From Microcella sp. (GTDB lineage Bacteria > Actinomycetota > Actinomycetes > Actinomycetales > Microbacteriaceae): a stretch of 64,000 nucleotides of DNA. The notes under the pieces were generated by a model. The model saw only the letters and a program-made list of their open reading frames with translations, searched no databases and was not told where the DNA came from. Below are positions 19,161 to 26,723 of the stretch, in pieces; position 1 is the stretch's first letter, and every line of letters begins with the position of its first letter. A program made the position numbers and the translations under genes. The stretch spans positions 1,488,001 to 1,552,000 of the forward strand of contig NZ_JAHHDS010000003.1 in NCBI RefSeq assembly GCF_019739195.1, written 5' to 3'.

Positions 19161-20107
19161 TGGCCGGACCCAAGCGCACCGGTCTCGGTCGCGGCATCGG
19201 AGCACTCATCCCGACCGGCGAGGGCGAGCGCCCCGTCGACGTCTTCTTTCCTGCTCCCGTCAACGCGGCCGATCTGGCTGCGGTTCCTGGCGCCCGGCTT
19301 GCGGCGATCGCGCCGAGCGACATCGTGCCCAACCCGCAGCAGCCGCGCACGGAGTTCCGCGAAGAAGAGCTCGCCGAGCTCGTGCACTCGGTGCGTGAGT
19401 TCGGCATTCTGCAGCCGATCGTGGTGCGCGAGCGCGCGGGTGCGGCAGCCGGCGAGGCGCAGTACGAGCTGATCATGGGCGAGCGGCGGTTGCGAGCATC
19501 CACGATCGCGGGCCTCGAGACGATTCCTGCGATCGTGCGCAATACGGCTGACGACGCCATGCTGCGGGATGCTCTGCTCGAGAATCTGCACCGTGCCCAG
19601 CTGAACGCGCTCGAAGAAGCGAGCGCCTACCACCAGCTGCTCGACGACTTCGGCATCACTCAGGAGCAACTCGCCGAGCGCCTCGGTCGGTCGCGACCGC
19701 AGATCACCAACACCCTGCGGCTGCTGAAGCTGCCCGAGGCCGTGCAGGCGCGCGTCGCCGCCGGCGTTCTGACGGCCGGCCACGCGAGGGCGATTCTCGC
19801 CGCCCCGAATGCGCAGGCCATGCTCAAGCTCTCTGACAAGATCGTCAACGAAGAGCTTTCGGTGCGACAGGCTGAAGCCGCGGCCGCGCTGCTCAACGGC
19901 ACGTCGGCGAAGAAGGCGGCCAAGAAGCCCGTAGCGGGCTCGCGCCAGGGTCAGCTCAACGAGATCGCGGAACGGCTAGGTGATCGGCTCAACACCCGCG
20001 TCTCGATCTCGCTCGGCCAAAAGAAGGGCTCGCTCGTGATCGACTTCGCGACCGTGGCCGACCTCAACCGCATTCTCGGCGAACTCGGCGACGACGGCTT
20101 CCGCTAG
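19160..20107 (+). CDS. parB: Chromosome partition protein ParB
   Basis: CTP-dependent DNA clamp (315 aa) that loads at parS and spreads. Motifs are GERRLRA and ENLHRAQLNALEEA of the CTP-binding domain, then the helix-turn-helix QEQLAERLGRSRPQITN that reads parS, and a C-terminal dimer domain. The ATG shares one base with the parA stop (TGATG). The stop codon TAG lies inside GCTAGG, the target site of the IS481 element that begins two nt later; the protein is intact. Confidence 0.96.
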   Translation: MAGPKRTGLGRGIGALIPTGEGERPVDVFFPAPVNAADLAAVPGARLAAIAPSDIVPNPQQPRTEFREEELAELVHSVREFGILQPIVVRERAGAAAGEAQYELIMGERRLRASTIAGLETIPAIVRNTADDAMLRDALLENLHRAQLNALEEASAYHQLLDDFGITQEQLAERLGRSRPQITNTLRLLKLPEAVQARVAAGVLTAGHARAILAAPNAQAMLKLSDKIVNEELSVRQAEAAAALLNGTSAKKAAKKPVAGSRQGQLNEIAERLGDRLNTRVSISLGQKKGSLVIDFATVADLNRILGELGDDGFR

Positions 20108-20108
20108 G
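20103..20108. repeat. Left target-site duplication of the IS element
   Basis: GCTAGG, identical to 21187-21192 on the other side. It contains the parB stop codon TAG. IS481-type elements favour NCTAGN targets and make 6-bp duplications. Confidence 0.93.
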
Positions 20109-21186
20109 TGTACCCGGTCAGCAGGTTGGTGACACGGAGTTGAGGAGAAGGCCTTCATTCTGAGTGGTGTCTAACGCCATCGAAGAGGAAGGCCTTCTCT
20201 TGGTCCACCGTAATGCGAGGCTGGCGCCCGCCGGCCGAATGATCCTGGTTCAACGGGTGCTGCAGGGCCGCCCGATCTCGCACGTCGCGAAAGAACTCGG
20301 TGTTTCGCGCCAGTGCGCGCACCGATGGGTGGGCCGCTTCCGCAGCCACGGCGCTGCGGGTTTAATCGATCGCTCATCGAGGCCACGGCGATCACCGACG
20401 GCGACGCCGTCCACGGTCGTCAGGGAGCTGATTGCGGTCCGTCAGGCCGAACGCATCGGCCGTGACGAGTTGGCGTTGCGCTTCACGGTCAGCGCCTCGA
20501 CGGCGTCTCGGATCATCGCTCGAGCAGGGCTGCCGCGCCTGCATGAGCTGGACCCGGTCACCGGGATTCGTATTCGCGCCTCCCGGACCACGCAGCTGCG
20601 TTACGAGCACGAGAGGCCCGGCGATCTGATCCACGTCGACGTGAAGAAGCTCGGTCGCATTCCTGACGGCGGCGGGTGGAGAATCGACGGCCCTGCCGTC
20701 ATCGATCACAATCGCGGCCGCGTGAAGTCAGCCAAGCTCGGGTTCGACTACGTTCACGTCGCCGTCGATGACCACTCCCGGCTCGCGTTTGCGCAGATTC
20801 TGCCGGATGAGAAAGGCGCCACGTGCGCGGCGTTCCTCACCGCCGCGGCAGCGTTCTTCGCCCAGCACGGCGTGGCGATTCGAGCGGTGATGACGGACAA
20901 CGCCAAGAACTACGTCATCTCCCACGCGTTCCAAGACACGTTGAGACTGCTGGGCGCACGGCACGTGACGACGCGGCCGCACTGCCCATGGCAGAACGGC
21001 AAGGCTGAACGGTTCAACAGAACCCTGCAGGAGAACTGGGCTTATCGGCATCCGTTCTTGACCAACCAAGCTCGTCACGATGCTCTCTCGCCGTGGCTTG
21101 AGCATTACAACTACGCTCGAGGCCACACCGCTTGCGGAGGCCTGCCGCCGATCAGCCGAGTGTCACCAACGTCATGACCGGGTACA
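20109..21186 (+). mobile_element. IS481-family insertion sequence, intact
   Basis: 1078-bp element. Terminal inverted repeats are 27 bp with 3 mismatches: both ends open TGTACCCGGTCA and close GTTGGTGACAC with four partly different bases between. The ends are flanked by the 6-bp duplication GCTAGG. One full-length transposase is inside, and its stop codon is within the right repeat. The complete structure and exact duplication indicate a recent insertion. A 12-bp inverted repeat (20145-20156 and 20188-20199) encloses the transposase start. Confidence 0.95.
20164..21177 (+). CDS. IS481-family transposase
   Basis: DDE transposase of 337 aa. An N-terminal helix-turn-helix (ISHVAKELGVSRQCAHRWVG) is followed by a second DNA-binding region and the RNase H-like core. 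The catalytic acids are visible in HVDVKK, MTDNAKNY and NGKAERFNRT. The start is one of two adjacent GTG codons (20164 or 20167), with GAGGAGAAGG rather far upstream. The start sits in the loop of an inverted repeat, which could lower translation from outside transcripts (inference). No frameshift or stop breaks the gene. Confidence 0.95.
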   Translation: MVSNAIEEEGLLLVHRNARLAPAGRMILVQRVLQGRPISHVAKELGVSRQCAHRWVGRFRSHGAAGLIDRSSRPRRSPTATPSTVVRELIAVRQAERIGRDELALRFTVSASTASRIIARAGLPRLHELDPVTGIRIRASRTTQLRYEHERPGDLIHVDVKKLGRIPDGGGWRIDGPAVIDHNRGRVKSAKLGFDYVHVAVDDHSRLAFAQILPDEKGATCAAFLTAAAAFFAQHGVAIRAVMTDNAKNYVISHAFQDTLRLLGARHVTTRPHCPWQNGKAERFNRTLQENWAYRHPFLTNQARHDALSPWLEHYNYARGHTACGGLPPISRVSPTS

Positions 21187-21192
21187 GCTAGG
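21187..21192. repeat. Right target-site duplication of the IS element
   Basis: GCTAGG, identical to 20103-20108. Read on the minus strand it contains the TAG stop of ddl. Confidence 0.93.
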
Positions 21193-22159
21193 CGCGAGCC
21201 TCGCGCCACGCCGTCTGCGCGAGCTCGGCGTAGACCCACCCGACGTCGTGCCCTGCGGCCTCGAGCGCGAGCGCGAAGGTCGAGGTCTCGGTGAGTCCTG
21301 GCATGACGCTGGCCTCGAGAAACCACGGCGTTCCCGCGCCGTCGATGATGAGGTCGATGCGGCTGATGTGCCGCAGCCCGAGCGCGCGATGCGCGGCGAG
21401 CGCCACCTCGGTGGCGCGGGCGGCCGTGTCATCGTCGATGCGCGCCGGAGCGTAGAAGCGGGTCTCCCCCGCGTTGTAGCGCGCCTCGAAGCCGTACACG
21501 CCCGACAGCGGCTCGATCTCGACGGGCGGCAGAGCAACCGGACCATCACCGGTGTCGATGATGCCGATGGCCACCTCGACGCCCGTGATGCGCTGCTCGA
21601 TGAGCGCGACATCGCAGTAGGTGTAGGCGAGCACCATCGCACGCCGCAGCTCGTCGTCGGTGCTCACGAGGCTCACGCCCTGCGCCGAGCCGCCCTGGGC
21701 AGGCTTCACCGCGACGGGGGGCGGCAGCTCGTGCTGCACGGCCGAGAGCACGCTCTCGGCGCCGAGCTCGCGGAACGCGTCACGCGTCAGTGTGATCGAG
21801 TGCGGCGTCGGAACCCCCGCGCGCTCGACGAGCGTCTTGGCCCGGGGCTTGTCCCAGGCCAGCCGTGTCGCGCTCGCGGTCGAGCCCACGTAGGGGATGC
21901 CGAGAAACTCGAGCAGGCTGCGCAGGGCCCCGTCTTCTCCGCTCGCGCCGTGCAGCGTCGGCCAGATGACCTCGGGTCGATCGGCGAGCAGCGCGGGCAG
22001 CAGGGTGGCATCGGGGTCGCGAAGCTCGACCTGCAGCCCGTGCGCGGCGAGCCCGTCGGCGACACGTCGACCCGACTTGAGCGAGATGTCACGCTCGTGC
22101 GAGATGCCGCCGGCGAGCACGAGCACGCGCTGCGCGGCACTGGAGTCTGTACCGGTCAT
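21188..22159 (-). CDS. ddl: D-alanine-D-alanine ligase family protein
   Basis: ATP-grasp ligase (323 aa) expected to make the D-Ala-D-Ala end of peptidoglycan precursors. Seen are the N-terminal GGISHERDISLKSG block, the ATP-binding KPAQGGSAQGVS loop, and the metal-binding FLEASVMPGLTETS near the end. It is somewhat shorter than typical Ddl (about 340-370 aa), so a second Ddl elsewhere would not surprise. The stop codon is in the IS target duplication. It begins five nt after the upstream aminotransferase gene. Confidence 0.85.
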   Translation of the reverse strand: MTGTDSSAAQRVLVLAGGISHERDISLKSGRRVADGLAAHGLQVELRDPDATLLPALLADRPEVIWPTLHGASGEDGALRSLLEFLGIPYVGSTASATRLAWDKPRAKTLVERAGVPTPHSITLTRDAFRELGAESVLSAVQHELPPPVAVKPAQGGSAQGVSLVSTDDELRRAMVLAYTYCDVALIEQRITGVEVAIGIIDTGDGPVALPPVEIEPLSGVYGFEARYNAGETRFYAPARIDDDTAARATEVALAAHRALGLRHISRIDLIIDGAGTPWFLEASVMPGLTETSTFALALEAAGHDVGWVYAELAQTAWREARA

Positions 22160-22164
22160 GATCG

Positions 22165-23475
22165 CTACGACAGGTTCGGCGGCGGGCTCGTGACGTGCGG
22201 GTCGTAGCGCACCGCCTCGATGGGTCCGGTCGGCGAGAAGGTCTGCAGAAGCTCTTGCTCCGACCGCACGACGGTGGCCAGGCGACGGATGCCCTCGCGC
22301 ACTTCAGCGGGCGGCGGGTAGCAGAACGCGAGCCGCAGGTGACCCCGGCCCGAGCCGTCGGCGAAGAAGGCGGTGCCCGGGGTGTAGGCCACGAGCTCTT
22401 TCACCGCACGCGGCAGCATGTCTTTTGAGTCGAGGCCGTCGCCGAGGGAAAGCCAGACGTAGAAGCCGCCGTTCGGCACGGTCCACGTGAGATCGGGCAG
22501 GTGGTGCTCAAGTGCGTCGATCATCGCGTCGCGCCGCTCGCGGTACAGATCGCGGAACACGTCGATCTGGCCGCGCCAGTCGGCCTGGTCGAGGTAATCG
22601 CTGATGACCATTTGGTTGAGCGACGAGGGGCTGAGGATCGCTGACTCGGCGGCGAGCACGAGTTTCTCGCGGATGGCGTGGGGGGCGAGAGCCCACCCGA
22701 CGCGGAAGCCCGGGGCGAGAGTCTTCGAGAACGACCCGAGGTAGATGATGCCGTCGCTCTCGACCGAGCGCATCGCGGCAGGAGCGGGCCGATCGAACCA
22801 AAGCAACCCATAGGGGTTGTCTTCCAGGATCAGAATGCCTTCGGAGCGGGCGATGTCGATGATCTGGAGGCGCCGCTCGCTGCTGAGAGTCACCCCTGCA
22901 GGGTTGTGGAAGTTGGGAATGAGGTAGAGGAGCTTGATGCTGCGCCCCTCGGCCTTGAGGCTCTGGATGCGCTCGCTGAGGGCGGCGGGGATCATGCCGT
23001 CAGCATCCATCGGAATGTGCGCGACCGCCGCTTGATACGACCGGAAGATGCCCATGGCGCCCACGTACGAGGGCGACTCGGCGAGCACCACGTCGCCCGG
23101 ATCGAGGAAGAGCTTCGCGACGAGGTCGAGAGCCTGCTGTGAGCCGGTCGTGACGACGACATCGTCGACGCCGGCGCGAATGCCTTCGAGCGCCATGATC
23201 TCGAGAATGTGCTCGCGCAGCTCGGGCGTGCCCTGCCCCGAGCCGTACTGCAGGGCGGCCGAGCCGCGGTCGCGCATGACGCGCTGCATCGACTCGGTGA
23301 TCGTCTCGTGCGGCAGAGCCGAGACGGCGGGCATGCCGCCGGCGAGCGAGACGACCTCGGGGCGCGAGGCGACGGCAAACAACGCGCGCACTTCTGAGGC
23401 GCTCAGCCCCGAGGTGCGGTCGGCGTAGTGGCCGTACCAGGGGTCGAGGTTGGTGCCCTCGCGCGAGATCGTCAT
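22165..23475 (-). CDS. PLP-dependent aminotransferase (2-aminoadipate/MocR-type fold I)
   Basis: 436-aa fold-type I aminotransferase with no N-terminal DNA-binding domain, so an enzyme rather than a MocR regulator. The PLP lysine is in GSFSKTLAPGFRVGW, and the nucleotide-like segment DNPYGLL and NPAG motif support the LysN/2-aminoadipate group. The substrate is unknown. The ATG at 23475 is chosen by the fit of the N-terminus; the open frame continues 16 codons upstream. A hairpin (GCACTGCC/GGCAGTGC, 23520-23540) lies in its leader. It is co-directional with trxA and ddl. Confidence 0.85.
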   Translation of the reverse strand: MTISREGTNLDPWYGHYADRTSGLSASEVRALFAVASRPEVVSLAGGMPAVSALPHETITESMQRVMRDRGSAALQYGSGQGTPELREHILEIMALEGIRAGVDDVVVTTGSQQALDLVAKLFLDPGDVVLAESPSYVGAMGIFRSYQAAVAHIPMDADGMIPAALSERIQSLKAEGRSIKLLYLIPNFHNPAGVTLSSERRLQIIDIARSEGILILEDNPYGLLWFDRPAPAAMRSVESDGIIYLGSFSKTLAPGFRVGWALAPHAIREKLVLAAESAILSPSSLNQMVISDYLDQADWRGQIDVFRDLYRERRDAMIDALEHHLPDLTWTVPNGGFYVWLSLGDGLDSKDMLPRAVKELVAYTPGTAFFADGSGRGHLRLAFCYPPPAEVREGIRRLATVVRSEQELLQTFSPTGPIEAVRYDPHVTSPPPNLS

Positions 23476-23566
23476 GCTCGTCGTTTCTGATCGCCTCGAC
23501 GCGCCAGAACGGCCGGCGCGCACTGCCGGAGGGGCAGTGCGTTCCAGAATACGGGTCGACAGGAGA

Positions 23567-23595
23567 AAACCCGCCCCCGCGAACGGGGACGGGCT
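23567..23595 (-). terminator. Intrinsic terminator after trxA
   Basis: On the minus strand GCCCGTCCCC, loop GTTC, then GCGGGGGCGGG and TTTTCT. A strong GC hairpin followed by a T run, 39 bp after the trxA stop. Confidence 0.8.
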
Positions 23596-23633
23596 TCTGG
23601 TCGCAGCGGGTCGGTAACCCGTAGACGGATGCT

Positions 23634-23957
23634 TTACGCCAGGAACTCGGCCAGGTCGGCCTCAAGCGCCGGCTTGGGCTTCGCGCCGATGACGGTCTTG
23701 ACGACCTCGCCTCCGCGGAACACCTTCATCGCGGGGATCGAGGTGATCTGGTACTTCATCGCCGTCGCCGGGTTGTCGTCGACGTTGAGCTTGACGATCT
23801 CGATCTTGTCGCTGTTCTCTGACGCGATCGCGTCGAGAATCGGCGAGACGGCGCGGCACGGGCCGCACCACTCTGCCCAGAAGTCGACCATGATCGTCTT
23901 CTCGCTCTGCAGCACCTCGCTGTCGAAGGTGGCATCGGTGACATCGCGCGTGGACAT
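23634..23957 (-). CDS. trxA: Thioredoxin
   Basis: 107-aa disulfide reductase with active site WCGPC (C31, C34) in the canonical VDFWAEWCGPCR segment and the cis-proline loop SIPAM. Start ATG at 23957 with AAAGGGG upstream. It is 29 bp after trxB and is reduced by it. Confidence 0.96.
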   Translation of the reverse strand: MSTRDVTDATFDSEVLQSEKTIMVDFWAEWCGPCRAVSPILDAIASENSDKIEIVKLNVDDNPATAMKYQITSIPAMKVFRGGEVVKTVIGAKPKPALEADLAEFLA

Positions 23958-23986
23958 GGGTCCCCTTTCGGTGGGTGGTAGGTGGG

Positions 23987-24940
23987 TCAGACGGTCGCGG
24001 CCGTGCGGCGCACGTCGTCGGCGATCGTCTCGAGGTAGTGCTGGGCGTCGAGGGCGGCCACGGTGCCGCTGCCGGCCGCTGTGATCGCCTGGCGGTAGGT
24101 CGGGTCGACGACATCGCCCGCAGCGAAGACGCCCGGCAGGCTCGTGCGCGACGAGCGCCCTTCGACCGCGATCGTGCCTTGATCGGTCAGGTCGAGCAGA
24201 CCGTGCACGAGGTGCGTACGCGGGTCGGCGCCGATCGCGATGAACAGCCCCTGCAGGTCGAGCGTCGACTCGACGCCCGTCACGGTGTCAACAAGGCCGA
24301 CGCCCGTCACAAGGTCGGTGCCGAAGATGCGGTCGACGCGCGCGTTGAAGATGAATTCGATCTTCGGGTCGTTCGAGGCGCGGTCAACCATCGCAGCCGA
24401 GGCGCGAAGAGTCTCACTGCGGTGAATGACGTAGACCTTGTCGGCGAAACGAGTCAGAAAGGTCGCTTCCTCCATGGCCGAGTCGCCACCGCCGACGACC
24501 GCGACGGTCTTCTGCCGGAAGAACGCGCCGTCGCACGTGGCGCACCACGAGACGCCGTAGCCGCTCAACCGCTCTTCATCGGGCAGCCCGAGCTTGCGGT
24601 AGGCCGAGCCGGTCGCGTAGATGATCGCGTGGGCTTCGTGCCGGTCGCCGTTGCCGAGCGTCACGGCCTTGACGGGCCCGTCGAGCTCGAGCGAGACGAC
24701 ATCGTCATAGACGATCTCGGCGCCGAACTTCTCGGCCTGCTGCTGCATGCGGGTCATGAGGTCGGGGCCCATGATGCCCTCGGGGAAGCCCGGAAAGTTC
24801 TCGACGTCGGTGGTCTTCATGAGCTCGCCGCCGAACTCGACTGAGCTCGCGATGACGAGCGGCTCGAGGTTCGCGCGCCCGGCGTAGATCGCTGCGGTGT
24901 ACCCCGCAGGGCCTGAGCCGATGATGATGACGTGTCGCAT
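23987..24940 (-). CDS. trxB: Thioredoxin reductase
   Basis: FAD- and NADPH-dependent enzyme (317 aa) that reduces thioredoxin. The FAD motif GSGPAGYTAAIYA is at residues 8-20, the redox pair CATC at 133-136, the NADPH motif GGGDSAMEEA near 150 and the second FAD motif GVFAAGDVVD near the end. Start ATG at 24940 with AGGGGA upstream. Confidence 0.97.
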   Translation of the reverse strand: MRHVIIIGSGPAGYTAAIYAGRANLEPLVIASSVEFGGELMKTTDVENFPGFPEGIMGPDLMTRMQQQAEKFGAEIVYDDVVSLELDGPVKAVTLGNGDRHEAHAIIYATGSAYRKLGLPDEERLSGYGVSWCATCDGAFFRQKTVAVVGGGDSAMEEATFLTRFADKVYVIHRSETLRASAAMVDRASNDPKIEFIFNARVDRIFGTDLVTGVGLVDTVTGVESTLDLQGLFIAIGADPRTHLVHGLLDLTDQGTIAVEGRSSRTSLPGVFAAGDVVDPTYRQAITAAGSGTVAALDAQHYLETIADDVRRTAATV

Positions 24941-25070
24941 GGTTCCCCTCGCGGTCGTACCGGCGCCCGACGGGCGCGTCGCTCGAACGGCGACAGCAGT
25001 GACAACCCAGTGTAGGTCGGCCGTATTCCGACCCGCGTGCTCGTGCGGGGGCGATTCAGCGGCTGTTCAC

Positions 25071-26723
25071 TCAGCGCCCGCGACGCAGCCGACGCATCAC
25101 GGGGTCGGTGATCGCCGCGAGCTCGGGGATGCGCATCGCCCGCAGGGCCCCGCCATAGACGAGCGTCATCACGATCGCGATGAGCACCATCGTGCTGCCG
25201 GCGGCCCACTCGCTCGCTCGCGCCGCGCCGGCCGGGTCGTAGGCGCCGAGTGCCCAGCCCAGCAGCACCCCGACGAGCGCTGCGGGAATCGACGCGAGAG
25301 CGTATTGCCCGAGGCGGCGCATGATCGCGCGGCCGCCGATGCCCTGCAGGCGTCGACGGAGCAGGGCCACGCCGAGCAGGCACTGTACGGTGCCCGCGAA
25401 CGAGGTGACGAGCGCCAGGCCGATTGCGATGAGCGGCGTCGGAGCCATCGACACGAGCAGCGCCCCGCCGACGAAGACGAGGGCCTGCACGACCTGGATG
25501 ACGAAGGGCGTTCGTGTGTCGTTCAGGGCGTAGAACACGCGCTGCACCACGAACAGCACCGTGAACGGGATCAGGCCAAGCACGTAGGCCGAGATCACGA
25601 GCGCCATCGCATCGACGACCGCCTGGTTGCTGCCGAAGAGACGGGCGAAGGGCGCGGCGACGACGAGCAGGCCCACGGCGGCGAGCACCATGATCATGAG
25701 GATGCGCCGTAGCGACTCGCTGACGTCGGCGCGCACCGCGACGCGATCACCGTCGCGGGCGTGCGCACTCATGCGCGTGAAGTACGCGGTGGCGAGCGAG
25801 ACGGTGACGACCGAGTGCGGCAGCATGAAGATGAGCCATGAGAATCGCAGCACCGCGAGCGAGGGGTCGTCGCCGGCGGCCGCGAGCGAAGCGACGTTCG
25901 CCTGCACGATGCCCGCGAGTTGCGTCACGATCACCATGCCGAACACCCAGCCCGCGGCGCGGCCCGTGTCGCGCAGGCCCACCCCGCGCCAGCGGAAGTC
26001 GGGGCGGTAGCGCAGGCCCGCGCGGCGCCAGAAGAAGGTCAGCACGAGGGCTTGAGCCGCGATGCCGAGGGTCGCCGAGCCGGCGAGCACGCTGATCATC
26101 GCCGGGGTCCACGCGGTGGCGTCGGTGACGTCGGCGGAGAAGAGCAGCGTGAACGCGACGAGTCCCGCGATCGTCACGACGTTGTTGAGCGCGGGCGCCC
26201 AGGTGAAGGGGCCGAAGACCTTGCGGGCGTTGAGCACTTCGCCGAGCAGGGCATAGAGCGCGTAGAAGAGCACTTGCGGCAGGCACCAGTAGGCAAACGC
26301 CACGGCGAGGGCGAGTTCATCGTCGGAGAAGCCCCGGCCGCTGTCGCCCGCCTGCTGCGCATAGAGGGCCACCAGCAGCGGGGCTGCGAGCGTGGCGATG
26401 ACGGCTGCCGCGAGAAAGATGACGACACCCAGGGTGACGAGCTTGTTGACGAACCGCGTTCCGCCGTCGTCGTTGAGCCCGGCCTTCACGATCTGCGGCA
26501 CGAGCACGGCGCTGAGCACACCGCCCGCGACGATCGCGTAGATGTTGTTGGGCAACTGGTTCGCGAGCGCGAAAGCGTCGGCACCGGCGCCGACCGTGCC
26601 GATCGTCTGCGCGAGCACGACAGCGCTCACGAAGCCCAGCAGTCGCGAGACGATCGTGCCCGAGGCGAGCATCATGCTCGCTCGGCCGATACCCCCGTTG
26701 CCGGCGACGGCGGGCGCGCTCAC
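25071..26723 (-). CDS. murJ: Lipid II flippase MurJ
   Basis: Polytopic membrane protein (550 aa, about 14 helices) that moves the cell-wall precursor lipid II across the membrane. The conserved first block GRASMMLASGTIVSRLLGF and the PNNIYAIVAGGVLSAVLVPQ region match. Start GTG at 26723 overlaps the DUF6049 stop by 4 nt (GTGA); a much longer open frame upstream is out-of-frame shadow of DUF6049. It lacks the large kinase-like C-terminal domain of mycobacterial MviN. Confidence 0.93.
   Translation of the reverse strand: MSAPAVAGNGGIGRASMMLASGTIVSRLLGFVSAVVLAQTIGTVGAGADAFALANQLPNNIYAIVAGGVLSAVLVPQIVKAGLNDDGGTRFVNKLVTLGVVIFLAAAVIATLAAPLLVALYAQQAGDSGRGFSDDELALAVAFAYWCLPQVLFYALYALLGEVLNARKVFGPFTWAPALNNVVTIAGLVAFTLLFSADVTDATAWTPAMISVLAGSATLGIAAQALVLTFFWRRAGLRYRPDFRWRGVGLRDTGRAAGWVFGMVIVTQLAGIVQANVASLAAAGDDPSLAVLRFSWLIFMLPHSVVTVSLATAYFTRMSAHARDGDRVAVRADVSESLRRILMIMVLAAVGLLVVAAPFARLFGSNQAVVDAMALVISAYVLGLIPFTVLFVVQRVFYALNDTRTPFVIQVVQALVFVGGALLVSMAPTPLIAIGLALVTSFAGTVQCLLGVALLRRRLQGIGGRAIMRRLGQYALASIPAALVGVLLGWALGAYDPAGAARASEWAAGSTMVLIAIVMTLVYGGALRAMRIPELAAITDPVMRRLRRGR

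Noticed and set aside
20109-21186. Composite transposon or genomic island at the IS
   Set aside because: Only one IS copy and no cargo genes; the flanks are normal core genes.
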